NCBI GenBank assembly: GCA_944548615.1
Contig: OX155965.1
Span: 22,844,756-22,908,755, forward strand
Source of the DNA: Micropterix aruncella
Taxonomy: Eukaryota > Arthropoda > Insecta > Lepidoptera > Micropterigidae
DNA length: 64,000 nt
Direction of reading: 5' to 3'
Part shown: in pieces, positions 11,575 through 22,869 of the stretch
Layout of the letters: every line of letters starts with the position of its first letter
How positions within the stretch are numbered: the stretch's first letter is position 1
Position numbers and translations under genes: made by a program
The notes under the pieces: generated by a model
What the model was told of the DNA's origin: nothing
Database searches by the model: none
Seen by the model: the letters and a program-made list of their open reading frames with translations, nothing else

Positions 11575-11800
11575 GGACATTACAATCCACAGTCTAGCTA
11601 CGCTAACAGCCCATAGGAGTACAACGCCTTACCGCGAGACACTGACAAGTGCAGCGCCGGAGGTGTCCCCCCCCCCCCTCCTCAACTGTCCACGACACAG
11701 CCATGACAGGGTTCACTGAGTCCTTTCCAGGTTAGTCCCTCTTCGAGGAGACTACCGAACGCGAGTTAAACCGTGAGGTGAGTCGACACAAGATAAAAAA
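11575..11800 (-). repeat. R10 repeat, copy J (internally deleted)
   Basis: Reverse match to R10: CAACGCCTTACCGCGAGACACTG pairs with the CAGTGTCTCGCGG block of copy H, and CCCTCTTCGAGGAGACTACCG pairs with the head of copy B. The middle is missing. A C-run lies at about 11668-11678. Confidence 0.65.
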
Positions 11801-11889
11801 CAGGTCATATGGCCCAAGCTGTACGGAACCTTAGATGACCAAAGGAGTTATTCTGACTCCTTAGAGTGTCCTATATGGGATTAAAGACA

Positions 11890-12095
11890 AGATAGAGCGG
11901 ATTTACCGCGTGAATGATGTTGCAACCGCCGTTGTCCATGGTAGATTAAAGTGCTGTCAATCGTCATCCATTGTTGTTCTGCGGGTAGGCGGCAAACTAC
12001 TGCTGTTACTATGCAGATTATAACGGCGTTGGAGCAGCGGGGTCGGCGCGCGTGAATTATGAAAATCCGCCGTGCACACAATACTCAATATCTGT
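11890..12095. repeat. Half of a foldback element
   Basis: Contains TTTACCGCGTGAAT and ATGTTGCAACCGCCGTTGTC, the arm sequence of the palindromic element at 32097-32260. The second arm is not obvious here, so this is a partial or diverged copy. Confidence 0.6.
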
Positions 12096-12099
12096 ATCG

Positions 12100-14350
12100 C
12101 GCCCTTGCCATGAAATGCAAGTTTTTATTTTTTTCGGCAAGATGTTCCTATCTATGGTAAGTCGTCTCTGTATACTATTTAACTTATAGATAAAAAAATG
12201 GTTTAAATATTAATATTAGTGTTTACTTGCTCTCTGTCCGACTGAGGTAAAATCGACTGAAGATTGGAAACCTGGTCTTCACACAGCATCAGAAACGTGA
12301 GACCAGGCCACTTCCAACAATCTTTAGTCATATTTCTAATAAAACTTCGTATAACAAATAGCTGCTGTTTCTCCATTTTTTATCTAAATAAGAAATGCTA
12401 TCATCGACCCAAAGGATAAATGCAGAATTAGTGTTTATTTATTTTCGTAACAAAGAAAAGAAAATATCCAAAAACCAAATCAGTAATACTCGGTATGTAA
12501 CTCGGCAAGGATTTGAAGATAAAAAATCAGATTATGTTAAAAAATTTAAAAAAAACAAAATTTCGAACTTTTTCGTTAGGTCGAACCGCTCCACTTATGT
12601 CGTGGCTTGAAATGCTAAGAGCTGTTTGAGTAACCTGACATGATGGCTGCCGATATCCGGAACGAATACTTAGATAGTCTTCCATCAAGTATTTAGAGAC
12701 AGTGAAGAGGAAACGGCGGGAAGTGCTGATTTATGTATAAAGTCAATCGAGCGAAAGTGCGCTTTGACATTTCTTGACAAAGGTTTAGATGCGGTATATT
12801 ATTCATCACATTGGACGAACAAAGTCCTATTCTGTTGATTTGTATAGGTACTTGAATAGGATAGAAGAGGGCGGTATATAATATATTGATCGACATAATA
12901 TAACCAAGAAAAGCGTCGATGAAGGACATTTAAAATATAATAAAGCTGCAGAATATCTTGTCAAACTGCACTGAGAACAATATAACGATGTGATACACGG
13001 AATTACGCATGTTTCAACAAGGATTACGTATATAACGCGGACTGTGGTCCATACATATGAATTAACATGACAAGTAACGGTGTTGGCATGGCGGTAGTTA
13101 CCGTATCGTAATGTTAAAACATAATGTTATTTCATCACGTCGCGACCTTGGGATCTCGCTTCTAAGGTGGCAGCATATAATAGTATACGTAACGTTATAG
13201 TAGGACACATTAATCATTTTGAAACTACAGTATATTGTTATTTCCGTATTAACCGTAAGGAAATGCTGATAAATATAATCGACTAATCGAGTTTCAACAA
13301 AATTCCTTGTAATTCAACAAAACTACAATCGAAACATCGTTAAGAAGCTCTCAGGCTGAAGCTAAAAATACTAAACTGCTTTGATTAAAATACGACATTT
13401 TATTTACGGAGCATACGTATTCCCTAAATTCTATGGTTCCTTAACCCTAAAGCGGTATGGGAAATTAAATAATACATTGTTTATTTGTAGCTTTCAATAC
13501 AAAAATAGACAAAAAACGCAAAATTACAGATTGTAACCGAAAATATGTAATAAAACAACAAACGCTGTAAATTAGGAGTAACCTTAGGATATCTCTTAAC
13601 CAGGTTTTCAGGACACATCTACTATGTATACCACTATCTAATGAAATTAAAATAAATGATTAAAATCAAATAAATTAAAAAAAAACATAATCAATATAAT
13701 CAATATCTCCACGATAAAAAAATCGAGTGATTGTATCAAGTGACTATCGTAGCAAAGTAGTATGTTTTAGTATTTTGTAGTATTTCCGCGGTATTAAAAT
13801 GATATTTCTCTAAAAATGATGTATTATCATTTTTTTTTAAATACAACGGTATTTTTTGCGTAGCTCTTATTCCAACCAAAATTTTACAACGGGATTTCGG
13901 TTTAACAAGTCATATGCGTACTGAACTTCAAGTCTCTAACTGCAATATTTCGAGATTGAAATATGACTAGCGCGCGCTCTGGTGGACCGAATTCGACTAC
14001 AATCTTTTCAACTCTTGCCATGGCCGAATAATGCGTGCATGCCAAGTTTCAGCTCAATCAAATAAAGCGTTTGGTTGCTATGGTCGAGGAATACACATAA
14101 ACATAGAAGTGCGTTCACAATACGTTCCTCTGCAGGAAAATTAATTATAAACAAATGAAAACATAAACTAATAAAACCCATTATAAACATTTAAAACCCA
14201 TTAAAACCATACATTTTTAACTCGTATTACAGTGACTATTTCAGAAAAAGTATAGTTTGTCGCATATTTAGATATTTCTATTTTCATGCTTATGTATACA
14301 AAAACTAAAATTAAAACTAAAAACTAAAAAGTAAAAACTTTTTTGTACAA
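12100..14350. other. No gene recognised
   Basis: About 2.2 kb of AT-rich DNA with only short non-conserved frames (for example 12395-12610 and 12693-12929). Near 14030-14100 a CCAAGTTTCAGCTCAATC block resembles the unit duplicated at 50.04-50.36 kb. Confidence 0.5.
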
Positions 14351-14355
14351 AAAAC

Positions 14356-14682
14356 TTTAAAACAGTGGGCTCGATTGCGTTTCTTCGTAAACTAAAATCG
14401 GCAATTAGTCCGTGTGAACGAGACAGGGCAATACGCTAGAGCGGAATATGAGATGACCGGTTGTCACTTTTTCGCATTAAAAATGCCCGTCAAGGTCAAA
14501 TCTTACACCGCACGAAATATGCTCGAATTTATTCGGACGTGTATAAGTTCAACAGGTAGTATTTATCGACGATCGTTCGTTTCATATTCCGCTCTAACGT
14601 ATTGCTCTGTCTCGTTCGCTTGGACTAATTTTAGTTTTAGTTCACAAAGAAACGCAATCGGGCCCATTGTCTAGTTTTAAAA
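14356..14682. mobile_element. MITE with ~95-bp terminal inverted repeats
   Basis: The left arm (about 14362-14455) and right arm (about 14575-14671) are imperfect reverse complements, sharing GATTGCGTTTCTT, ACGAGACAG and TAGAGCGGAATATGA. The interior is about 110 bp and non-coding. TTTAAAA flanks both sides (14356-14362, 14676-14682) and includes TTAA, so a piggyBac-type origin is possible but unproven. A fragment of the same family lies at 46108-46180. Confidence 0.75.
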
Positions 14683-14795
14683 TCCCTTCCCATTTATAAT
14701 AATATATTAATTTACACAACAGTTGACCCTGCAAAATTTAATTTATTATTTATCTATTTGTGCAATTTAACAAACAATTTATTAGCTAGACAAAC

Positions 14796-14883
14796 AATGT
14801 TTGCAGCTAGACTATGGAACCAGCTCCCGCCCAATATCAGAAACGCATCGACGGTTTCTACTTTTCAAGTGTCTCTGGAATAG
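14796..14883 (+). pseudogene. Very short LINE C-terminal remnant
   Basis: About 28 codons reading FAARLWNQLPPNIRNASTV followed by STFQVSLE and a stop. The LWN.LP..IRNA.TVS.F pattern is the last conserved block of CR1/L2-type LINE proteins. Nothing else of the element is visible, so this is a heavily 5'-truncated relic. Confidence 0.65.
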
Positions 14884-14889
14884 AATTTC

Positions 14890-15610
14890 GTCTCCAACGA
14901 AGATGTTCAAACGTTTGAGAGATTCGCCAACCTTCGCATGCGCGTAACGCTAACCAAAGGCGTTTGTCGAGATGTACTTCTCTGTTCACTTTTATCGCAC
15001 CATAACCCCGCAATGCCCTGTCGCTCGAGAGTGCGTCTACTGCTCTCTCGGTAGACTGTGACTATGGTAGTTGCCATAAAATAACGAGATGTTTTCCACG
15101 CTGCAGCTGGCTTTTGGACACGTGTCGGTAATGACCCCGAAACAAAAACTCCGACGAGGCGTTGATCCGAGATTCTGCGACAATGATTTATGAACGACAT
15201 CTCGCGAGGCGCGTGCTCAACTACTCGTCGTTCTTGAGGAATTACCTCGACCGCAGAGGAGTCCGGCCGAGATAAGGAGGCGGACGCCGCGATAAGAACG
15301 AGTAAAAGTGCTCGAGTTTTTTCTGCGCGCGTGATGAGTTTTTAGAGCGCTTTGAGGGCGAATTAGCAGCCGACGCATGAGCCTCGCCGCATTAACACGT
15401 CGTCGCGTATCAATCAATCGGTAATCGGTAAAAGTGATCGAGGCCCGTAAAGGTAAAGACAGGCGATCGTTCGCCTCTCTATATAGAGTGGTTCATCATC
15501 CATGTAGGTGCGATCTAGAGCGACGCCGCGCCGGAAGCGCATATACAATGCTCGTAGGTATAATCATTTCATAGTAGCCTATATAATAGTTTGTTTGTTT
15601 GTTTCTACTC
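14890..15610. other. GC-rich stretch, no gene recognised
   Basis: Noticeably richer in CpG than its surroundings (14900-15560). Frames on the minus strand here are arginine-rich and not recognisable. It could be old element or regulatory DNA; nothing decides. Confidence 0.4.
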
Positions 15611-15616
15611 TTTTGG

Positions 15617-15925
15617 AATGACCTCCCGGCGCTACTAGACGGTTTGTAAACCGTTCGGCGACGCCAATCGGTTGTGCACTCTGACTAATTGCTGAAAGAG
15701 TCTGGAGAATATGGAAATATACTGTCTCCTAAGAAGCGTGGGTGGATGTTGACCTGTCTTCAACCACTCTTGAAACGACCATTAGGCAACCTGACCCTGA
15801 ATTCAGCGCCCGGAAAAAGAAGCCTTGGGTCCGCGATAGATTCAAACTGAATCATCGCTGAAAATACGGCAGGTAGAGGTCGCGCAAGTGAATTTGGCCC
15901 CGTGACCTCATCAGCGAAGCCAGAT
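15617..15925 (+). repeat. R10 repeat, copy C (head and middle)
   Basis: GACCTCCCGGCGCTACTAGA, TTCGGCGACGCCAATCGG and TAGAGGTCGCGCAAG match copy D at 27.1-27.8 kb in order. The copy ends before the hairpin end of the family. Confidence 0.75.
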
Positions 15926-16010
15926 GATAAACACGATGGATAGTACAAATAAGGCAAAATTGTAGAATACAATGAAATCGTAATGTATTGATATTTCTCG
16001 AAGGCCTAAT

Positions 16011-16326
16011 AAACCGCCCTTACCTTTAGGTTATTATTAAAAAAGTAGGTAAAAACACGTTGTTTTTTTTCATTAGAATTCTTAATGACAATACTTTTTT
16101 ACAATATACCACATTTTGGTTTTTCACAATAGACCCATTTATGAGTATTCTTTGTATTTATAATCGTAGGAACAATTTGACGTAGGACTTACGCTTTGTG
16201 GGTTTCTTTTTTTCCCCCTGTTTTCCCCGTTTTTTCTTGTACTTGAACGTGCGAGATACGGTTTGTTGCGTTCAGGCGATAATAAAGCAAACGTATCACG
16301 TACGTTCATATAGGTAGGGGGTTAAT
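16011..16326. mobile_element. MITE-like repeat, copy 2
   Basis: Collinear with 9551-9849: AACCGCCCTTACCTTTAGG at the left, TTCAGGCGATAATAAAGC and GTATCACGTACGTTCATATA toward the right. Confidence 0.6.
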
Positions 16327-16329
16327 GTT

Positions 16330-17630
16330 TTTGACATATTTAGGTAGCACTTTTTTGTTTAAAATTTAATACCTTTTCAAAAAAAATCAAAAGACGGTAT
16401 ATTTTCTAAAATGCTGGCCATTCCTCATGGTCACGATAGCTTAAATTTTGACAGAGGGACCACAAATAGCTAAGTATGTTTTTATTTCTACCCGTTCGAT
16501 TACGACGTTAAATTGACTGGGATACATCCTTTTAAACAAAATTTGACTCTCTATCTTTGTAAAATTATTTATTCTTTTCCAGTGTTTCGTTGCAAGGTTT
16601 GTTTCCTAGTTTATCCTAAATACTGTCAACTAAAGTTGTTTTATTGCATGATTTGTATATAATATATTATAATTACTAATCTGCTAGGTATATCATGTTT
16701 TTAAGTTCAGAAACAAGTTATATAGTTAAACTGTAACTATAACAACTATAAGTTATTTTTATTTCAAACTCTTTCGGACGCCTCTGACAAAATAAGGGAC
16801 AGATCTAATAATAGTTCATCCATCAAAAAATTGTGAGTGTCAGCTCCGACGCGCGACTGGAGTTTACTCTTGTCATTGAATATAAGTTTCCCTGTATATA
16901 AATATAAATATCAATATCAATAGATATAATATGACCTACCATATATTTATGATTATTATTATTTATGATTATTATATATTATTATTATTATTATCACATA
17001 CCTTTTTAGATAATTTGAAATTTTATTTTTTACTAAAATTTTACTTTACTTGATTTTATTTTTCACGGCATTCTTCAACGAAATTTTTATTTAGCATTAG
17101 GCAGTACTTAATTATACGATTCTGAGCCTACCTTAGTGCGGACGTCTCGTGCGATCCAGTTAGGTTAGGTTTAATTCATTTGTAACTGATACTATGTTTT
17201 TTTGTAAATAAAGAATTTGAATTTGAATTTGAATTAAAAACTATAATACACCTCAAAAAAGATTTTTCTAGTTGTATGTCATTTGTATATGGCTACAACA
17301 TTATAATGTCATGATTTATAATTTGATTCGACTCGAACATACTGTCGCCATCTATCGAGCGGCCCTCGAAATAAGTCGGACAACAGCCACCTGCCCCACA
17401 TCACATCTGACATTTCTATTTGTACGACATTTCTATATTCGTGGTTCTAGACTCCGGTATCAGCGGGTTAAAAAACACAGCTCTCTATCTCTTTCTCGCG
17501 TGCGTGCGAAAGAGACGCGCGCAGTCATCGCTGCGGATTTTCGATTCCAAGACACCGGTCAATTTTCTTACTTTACTGACGTAACGCTTTTAGTTAACGC
17601 TAGATTTTACTACCCATCAAATTGTCGTAC
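16330..17630. other. No gene recognised
   Basis: AT-rich, with an ATT triplet run near 16945-16995. The 5' half of the frame starting at 17272 is unlike any protein I know; only its 3' end (next feature) is coding in origin. Confidence 0.45.
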
Positions 17631-17639
17631 CGAGGTCTT

Positions 17640-18480
17640 TAAATCAAATCGATTCGTAAGGAGTAAACTCCAAAACAACAACAGACAATATGGCACGGTT
17701 TTCCAAGCCGAGGTGTTTGCCATATTGGAATGCATAAAACTCCAAAGTCGACTTGAGGTAAAACGTAGAAAAATCGTCATCTGCTCTGACAGCAGAGCAG
17801 CACTGGACGCTCTGGCTAAAGGCACCACAGAATCTTCTGTGGTCTGGGACTGCATGCAAGAGCTCAACAAATTGGGAAAGTCAACAAAATAACCTAAATA
17901 TGGATACCGGGCCATCAAGGCATACCCGGCAACGAAGAGGCCGAAAGACTTGCAAAACTGGGCACACTGGAATGCCCGGTGAAGCCAGTCGTTGGGGTAC
18001 CCTTCGCTACAAGTAATAAAATCTGCAGAGACTGCTTGGAGCATGAACATCAGGCATCCTGGAAACAGAATCAGGGATGTCGACAGGCAAAAGCCACGAT
18101 GGAGCAACCACTTCAAAAGAAAACCAAGGCCCTACTTGACATGAGCAAGAGGAACCTTAGAATCACTATCGGTCTCCTCACCCGCGATCTCACACACGAC
18201 CCTTAGAGCACATCTAATCAACCTTGGCTTGACCGAGAGCAAGGACTGCCGAATATGTACGAAGACAGCATAAACATCGTTGGTCGCTTCCCAGGCCTCG
18301 CCGCAAAAAGACACAGTTTACTGGGACGAGCCTTTCTCGAACCCAGCGATCTGCACAAGCAGTAGTGGGCTGGTAAGCAGTACTGGGCTACTAGCTGACT
18401 GACCCAACCACAAAGTGGTTAGTTACAAAAGATCTTATAGATCCAGGTGACATCAAGGGCTGAAAACACCCCCCCCCCCC
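17640..18480 (+). pseudogene. LINE RNase H and zinc-knuckle fragment
   Basis: Remnant of the C-terminal half of an I-group LINE protein, whose RNase H removes RNA from RNA-DNA hybrids. Visible RNase H blocks: TVFQAEVFAILECI, the catalytic-Asp block ICSDSRAALDAL, and WIPGHQGIPGNEEAERLA, with Glu where Asp is usual at the last catalytic position. A TAA stands just before the WIPGH block, and the usable frame shifts near 17880. The tail has GLTESKDCRICTK, the start of the zinc knuckle, then decays toward a C-run at 18470-18482. The first RNase H motif is missing. A related copy covers 34370-34690 on the minus strand. Confidence 0.8.
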
Positions 18481-18489
18481 CACTCCGTT

Positions 18490-19290
18490 TACTACTACTA
18501 AACTCCAAAATAGTGAGTGGTGTAGTATCATCAGCAAACTTAAACATGTTTTACTGTACGCAGCATACTACGAAGATACATTTTACTCTTAGCATCGCCT
18601 TAACCTTCCAGCGACCAATCACATCGCAGTCACGCAACGACTTGCTATTATAATATAGCAATCAATCAGTAAAAGCGATCGGCGCCTACTATACGCGGAT
18701 TCGCCCAAGGCGATATATCGCCTCCGACGAGCGGCTAAATCAATGATGGAGATCTATATCACGAAATCGAAAGTACAGGGCGCCGCGGAAATGACGAATT
18801 CATAAATCATACGGAGGCGCATGCGTGATCTATCACGAACCGCGTAATCGCGGCAGGTGATATAAGACGTTACGAATTTTAAACTATTAAATACGGTGAT
18901 TATATTTTGGCACGATTGACGATGGGCCAGTGATGGATATGATCGCTTAGTATATCTGCAGCAGTATACCACAATTGAGGAGCGTTTTCTCCAAACGATA
19001 CATCAGCAAAAATCTTTTTTTGCAGTATGGACATTTTCATTCATAAAACTTATATTTCCTAAGAACTACATTTAAATTAAACAAATAGCTGTAAGTTCTT
19101 AAGTCATATATTAATAAATCTAAACACGTACCAATAAATATAATTACCAATCTTTTTAAATAAATACATACCTTAGTTTTTAAGGAACGACTTTTTATCA
19201 AAACCTTACTTTTGCAGCAGATGTATCGCTTTGACAAAATCTTCCATGGTAATATCAACACTGAAAATTTTATATTAATTGGTTCTCCGA
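18490..19290. other. No gene recognised
   Basis: CpG-containing block at 18640-18850 with no supported frame, then AT-rich DNA. Confidence 0.45.
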
Positions 19291-19297
19291 TTCTTAT

Positions 19298-20062
19298 GAC
19301 CGCTCTACACTTAGTCCGCGAATCCCGCGCGAAGCCGCGAAGGTGCGCGAACGCGTAGTGTGGAGCCGTTATGCATATTCTTCGCGGCTTCGCACCCTGT
19401 TCCCTGATTTTTGACGGTTTTCTGTCCCGCGACAAAGGGACCGCGAAGCGCAAACTTATGCAAACGCGCATAGTCTCCACACACGCTCGTCGTCAGTTGA
19501 CTGTCGGCAGCGTCGGTGTGTAGTCGTTTCTGTTCATAATTATATGTTGCTGAGATTTCCTACAAAATTACCGTAAACTGGGTGAAAAAATGTTAGGTGC
19601 AATTTCTTGAATACTACTAAACCGAACACGTTTTTTGAGATGTAAATAGTACAGATTATATAAAAAAAATATAAAAATCACGACGCGTGATTAGCGCCAT
19701 AATAAAAAACATGTAGAAATTTTGAAAAAAGGGAATCCCTTGCTATCTAGTTACAGAAATTACAAAAGTAAAGTAAAAAACCTACTTGAAAAAAGCTCAG
19801 TTGGTTTGAATGTGAAATAATGAATGGATGATATAATTTTGTTTTTACTTTTAATATATTCATAATTATAGTGCGCTATTGCGCATAACATGAGGGACGC
19901 AGTTGAAGCTAATTTGACGTCCATCTCCTTCAAACACGCGAACTATAATGTGACACTACCGCGAACCATTGCGAGTGTGTAGCTTTGTTTCGCTCATCGC
20001 GAGTTCGCGGTGAGTTCGCGCCGCGAAGTCGCGCGCGATTCGCGAACTAAGTGTAGAGCCCT
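19298..20062. mobile_element. CpG-rich non-autonomous inverted-repeat element
   Basis: Terminal inverted repeats of roughly 38 bp: GCTCTACACTTAGTCCGCGA at the left (from 19302) and TCGCGAACTAAGTGTAGAGC at the right (to 20059). Subterminal CGCGAAGCCGCGAA-type motifs repeat inside. TTA flanks both ends, which would suit a PIF/Harbinger-type element, but the outermost bases do not match exactly. No transposase inside. Confidence 0.7.
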
Positions 20063-20260
20063 TTATTAACATCTCCTAATATGTCTGTGTATTAACATCT
20101 TCTCTAATGTCATTACAAAAATCTCACAAGACAAAGAATCAAAGATTATCTATGGATAATGTATTACTTTGAAAACTCACATTCTGCGCCTGCTAAAAAA
20201 GGTTTTTTTATCGTTTCTAGAGATTAATTTTCATTGACATCTCCGGCTCCAAGAGAGGTA

Positions 20261-21615
20261 CACCCTTGTGCAAATTAATCTGAACACTTCAAAATATTTC
20301 ATACTGGCAAGTAAAATCTGTTTTTTTGATGTGGCAACACTGTTCTGTACTGTGAAATGTCATTCTAACCTCTAATGTGACCCTAAGAGCTTGTCATATT
20401 GTTGTTGTGCGTGGATTTTAGTGTTTTTTCCTCACATTGTGTATGTCGGGGACTTTTTGAAGATTTTTGAAGATATTCGGATGTAATTCATCCCTACGAA
20501 GACGATGGATATCTCGTTGGAAATCCGTAGCAAGGTGATTGCTCTAGATGCGCACACATCGCTAAGTCAAAGACGAATATCTGAGGAATGTGGCATATCA
20601 CTGGGATCAACTAACGCCATCATACGGAATCACAGGGAATCTGGTTCAATTTTGCCACAACGAATCGGAAAATGTGGCCGCAAAAGGAAAACTACAATGA
20701 AAGATGACACCATTTTGATTCGCAACAGTAAAATTAACCCACACAAGACTAGTGACGACTTACAAAAGGAGCTTGCAGCTTCTGGGACGATCGTGCACGC
20801 ATCTACGGTACGTCGAAGACTCTTGGAAAGTGGGCGAAAAGCTAGGAGACCCTTAAAAAAACAGCTTCTTACAAAAACCATGAAGAAAAAAAGGATGACA
20901 TGGGCACAAAAATATAAGCTCTGGACTTCTGAGGATTGGAAAAACGTTTTATTTTCTGACGAGAGTCACTTTTTTGTCCAGGGTATGCGTTACCAATTCG
21001 TTCGCAGGGCAGACGGAGAACCACTTTCTCCAGCCCATATCCAACAATCGGTGAAACATCCCGTTAAGAAAATGTTTTGGGGTTGCTTTTCATTCTATGG
21101 CACTGGTGCATTAGTTCCGGTAACAGGAATGATGAATAGTGCAAAATACATAGAAGTTTTGACGGACAGAATGATACATGAGCTAAAAAAAATTCCAACA
21201 GAGACTAAAATATTTCAACAAGACTTGGCTCCTTGCCATGCTTCCAAGTTGGTAAAGAAATTCTTTACCGATAACAGCATTATGTGTTTGGATTGGCCTG
21301 GAAACTCTCCAGATTTAAACCCAATCGAAAACTTGTGGTCAATCTGTAAAGCACGGCTAAGAAAAATGGACTGCACTACAAAAGAAAAGCTCGTAAATGC
21401 TGTAATTGAGGTGTGGTACAGAGATCCGAAAATTCGTGAAAACTGTAAAAACTTGGTGGAATCAATGCCGAAGCGTATACAGTTGCTACTTAAAGCTAAA
21501 GGAGGCCACATAAAATACTAATTTATAAGCTAAGTTAAAGTTTTGTATGATTTTCATGAATAAAACCATTATTTGACTAAAATTGCCAGTGTTCAGATTA
21601 ATTTGCACAAGGGTG
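20261..21615 (+). mobile_element. Complete Tc1-type DNA transposon
   Basis: 1355 bp. Perfect 28-bp terminal inverted repeats (20261-20288 and 21588-21615) start CACCCTTGTGCAAATTAATC. Both sides are flanked by TA (20259-20260, 21616-21617), the duplicated target of the Tc1/mariner superfamily. It contains one uninterrupted transposase gene. Perfect repeats plus an open gene indicate a recent and possibly still mobilisable insertion (inference). Confidence 0.95.
20505..21521 (+). CDS. Tc1-type transposase (DD34E)
   Basis: Cuts the element out and joins it into a TA site. 338 residues, a normal length for the family. Residues ~1-50 form the first helix-turn-helix (SLSQRRISEECGISLGSTNAI). A GKCGRKRKTT AT-hook-like stretch (~56-64) and a second helix-turn-helix (~65-110) follow, then a basic stretch (RKARRPLKK, KKKR) that may be the nuclear signal. 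The catalytic triad is D152 (SDESHF), D240 (QQDLAPCH) and E275 (LNPIENLW), with exactly 34 residues between the last two. The usual Asn after the second Asp is Leu here. The ATG is the first in frame, about 215 bp inside the left repeat; the stop lies about 65 bp before the right repeat. No break is seen. Confidence 0.95.
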   Translation: MDISLEIRSKVIALDAHTSLSQRRISEECGISLGSTNAIIRNHRESGSILPQRIGKCGRKRKTTMKDDTILIRNSKINPHKTSDDLQKELAASGTIVHASTVRRRLLESGRKARRPLKKQLLTKTMKKKRMTWAQKYKLWTSEDWKNVLFSDESHFFVQGMRYQFVRRADGEPLSPAHIQQSVKHPVKKMFWGCFSFYGTGALVPVTGMMNSAKYIEVLTDRMIHELKKIPTETKIFQQDLAPCHASKLVKKFFTDNSIMCLDWPGNSPDLNPIENLWSICKARLRKMDCTTKEKLVNAVIEVWYRDPKIRENCKNLVESMPKRIQLLLKAKGGHIKY

Positions 21616-21639
21616 TAGGTACATGAAAGTAATAAAAAA

Positions 21640-22640
21640 TCATTTTTAAAAATATACCTGATAAAACAGACCTTAATTGTTCTATCCGCATGAGAGCGCC
21701 TCTTGAAGTTTCTATTGTCTACATTTAGGGATTTATTTTACACATTTTATGACTATTACAATATTACATATACCTATTAAAAATATATAATAACCTATCA
21801 AATCGGTTAAAGAACTTAAATTGTGTAGAAAAAATATAGATGATTAAAAACATATTTAGTTGACAAGACGTTTAAAGTATAAACATTTTCTATTGATCTA
21901 ATATCAACTTTAAGTCGTTCCTCTCTATTCCATTTTCTTTCCACTCTAATTTATCTCTGAAAATCTATATGTTGCCTTCAAGAAAGCAATTCACCCAAAG
22001 TCCATACGCTTCTGCAAATAAACGTAGATGAATCTCCAAATGATTTATTTTAATTTTGATTTCACCGTATAATGTAGTTTTTATTTAACAAAAAATAATG
22101 TACACTTTCATAACGTTATCCCGGAAAAATCTGGTTTCTGGATTCCAAGTATGGATTCAGATCTGCCAATTGATTTTGAAATTGTGTCTCTGTTCAGTAG
22201 TGTTAAAAAGCTATTCAGAGTACAATCGGACCGTTTTTTCACACGTCTCACTGTAAATAGATTCTATTAACCCGATTAATGCCGAAATCTATTTTCGCTC
22301 ACCGGGCAAATAACTTAACGCCGGATACTGCTAAGCTGACGAGGCGGTAAAGAGAGTTAATCAAACGTCAACAATGGAATAAAATCGTACAAAGCGTACG
22401 TCAATGGGAGGAGAATATAATACATGTCTCGAACCGATCGAATGCAAGAACACGGACCTAACCCAATTGAATTGATACGGTGTGCGGAGTAAACAAATGC
22501 GAGATCGGCCCGCACGACGCGCAGCGCGTCGCACAGCGGTTCGCAACGTAAACATAGAATAAAATTTTCAATGCAATTCCACTCAGTGGAAGAGTCTTTA
22601 AATCAAATGATTTTCATTCAAACCTCTGCAAATCATAACG
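21640..22640. other. No gene recognised
   Basis: AT-rich DNA, with a CpG-containing patch and a GACGCGCAGCGCGTC palindrome near 22510-22530. Confidence 0.5.
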
Positions 22641-22654
22641 TTATTTGCGTGAGA

Positions 22655-22860
22655 CTACGTAGGTCATCATCATCATCATCATCCGGTAGACGTCCACCGT
22701 TGGACATAGACCTTCCCCCATACAATGCAATGACGAGCGATCTTGAGCTGCCTCCATCCACTTACTTCCTGCAACCTTGGCTATGTCATCGGTACATCTT
22801 GTGGGGGGCTGTCCCACACTGCGTCAGCCGGATCGTGGTCGTCGGTTCTTTTCTCCCCAA
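22655..22860 (-). mobile_element. RTE-type LINE 3' tail
   Basis: On the minus strand the element ends CCAACGGTGGACGTCTACCG followed by a (GAT)n tail (the ATC run at 22663-22683 on the plus strand). This terminal motif with a GAT/ATG triplet tail is familiar to me from RTE LINEs of Lepidoptera. Only the last ~200 bp are recognisable and no RT frame is present. Confidence 0.75.
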
Positions 22861-22869
22861 CGGTTTTTT

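Noticed and set aside
14356..14682. Firm piggyBac assignment from flanking TTAA
   Set aside because: The two ends are not symmetrical next to TTAA, so the superfamily is left open.
14907..15417. Arg-rich minus-strand frames of 97 and 66 codons
   Set aside because: Explained by CpG-rich DNA; no known domain.
17610..18116. 168-codon minus-strand frame
   Set aside because: Lies antisense to the RNase H motifs, which give the recognisable protein.
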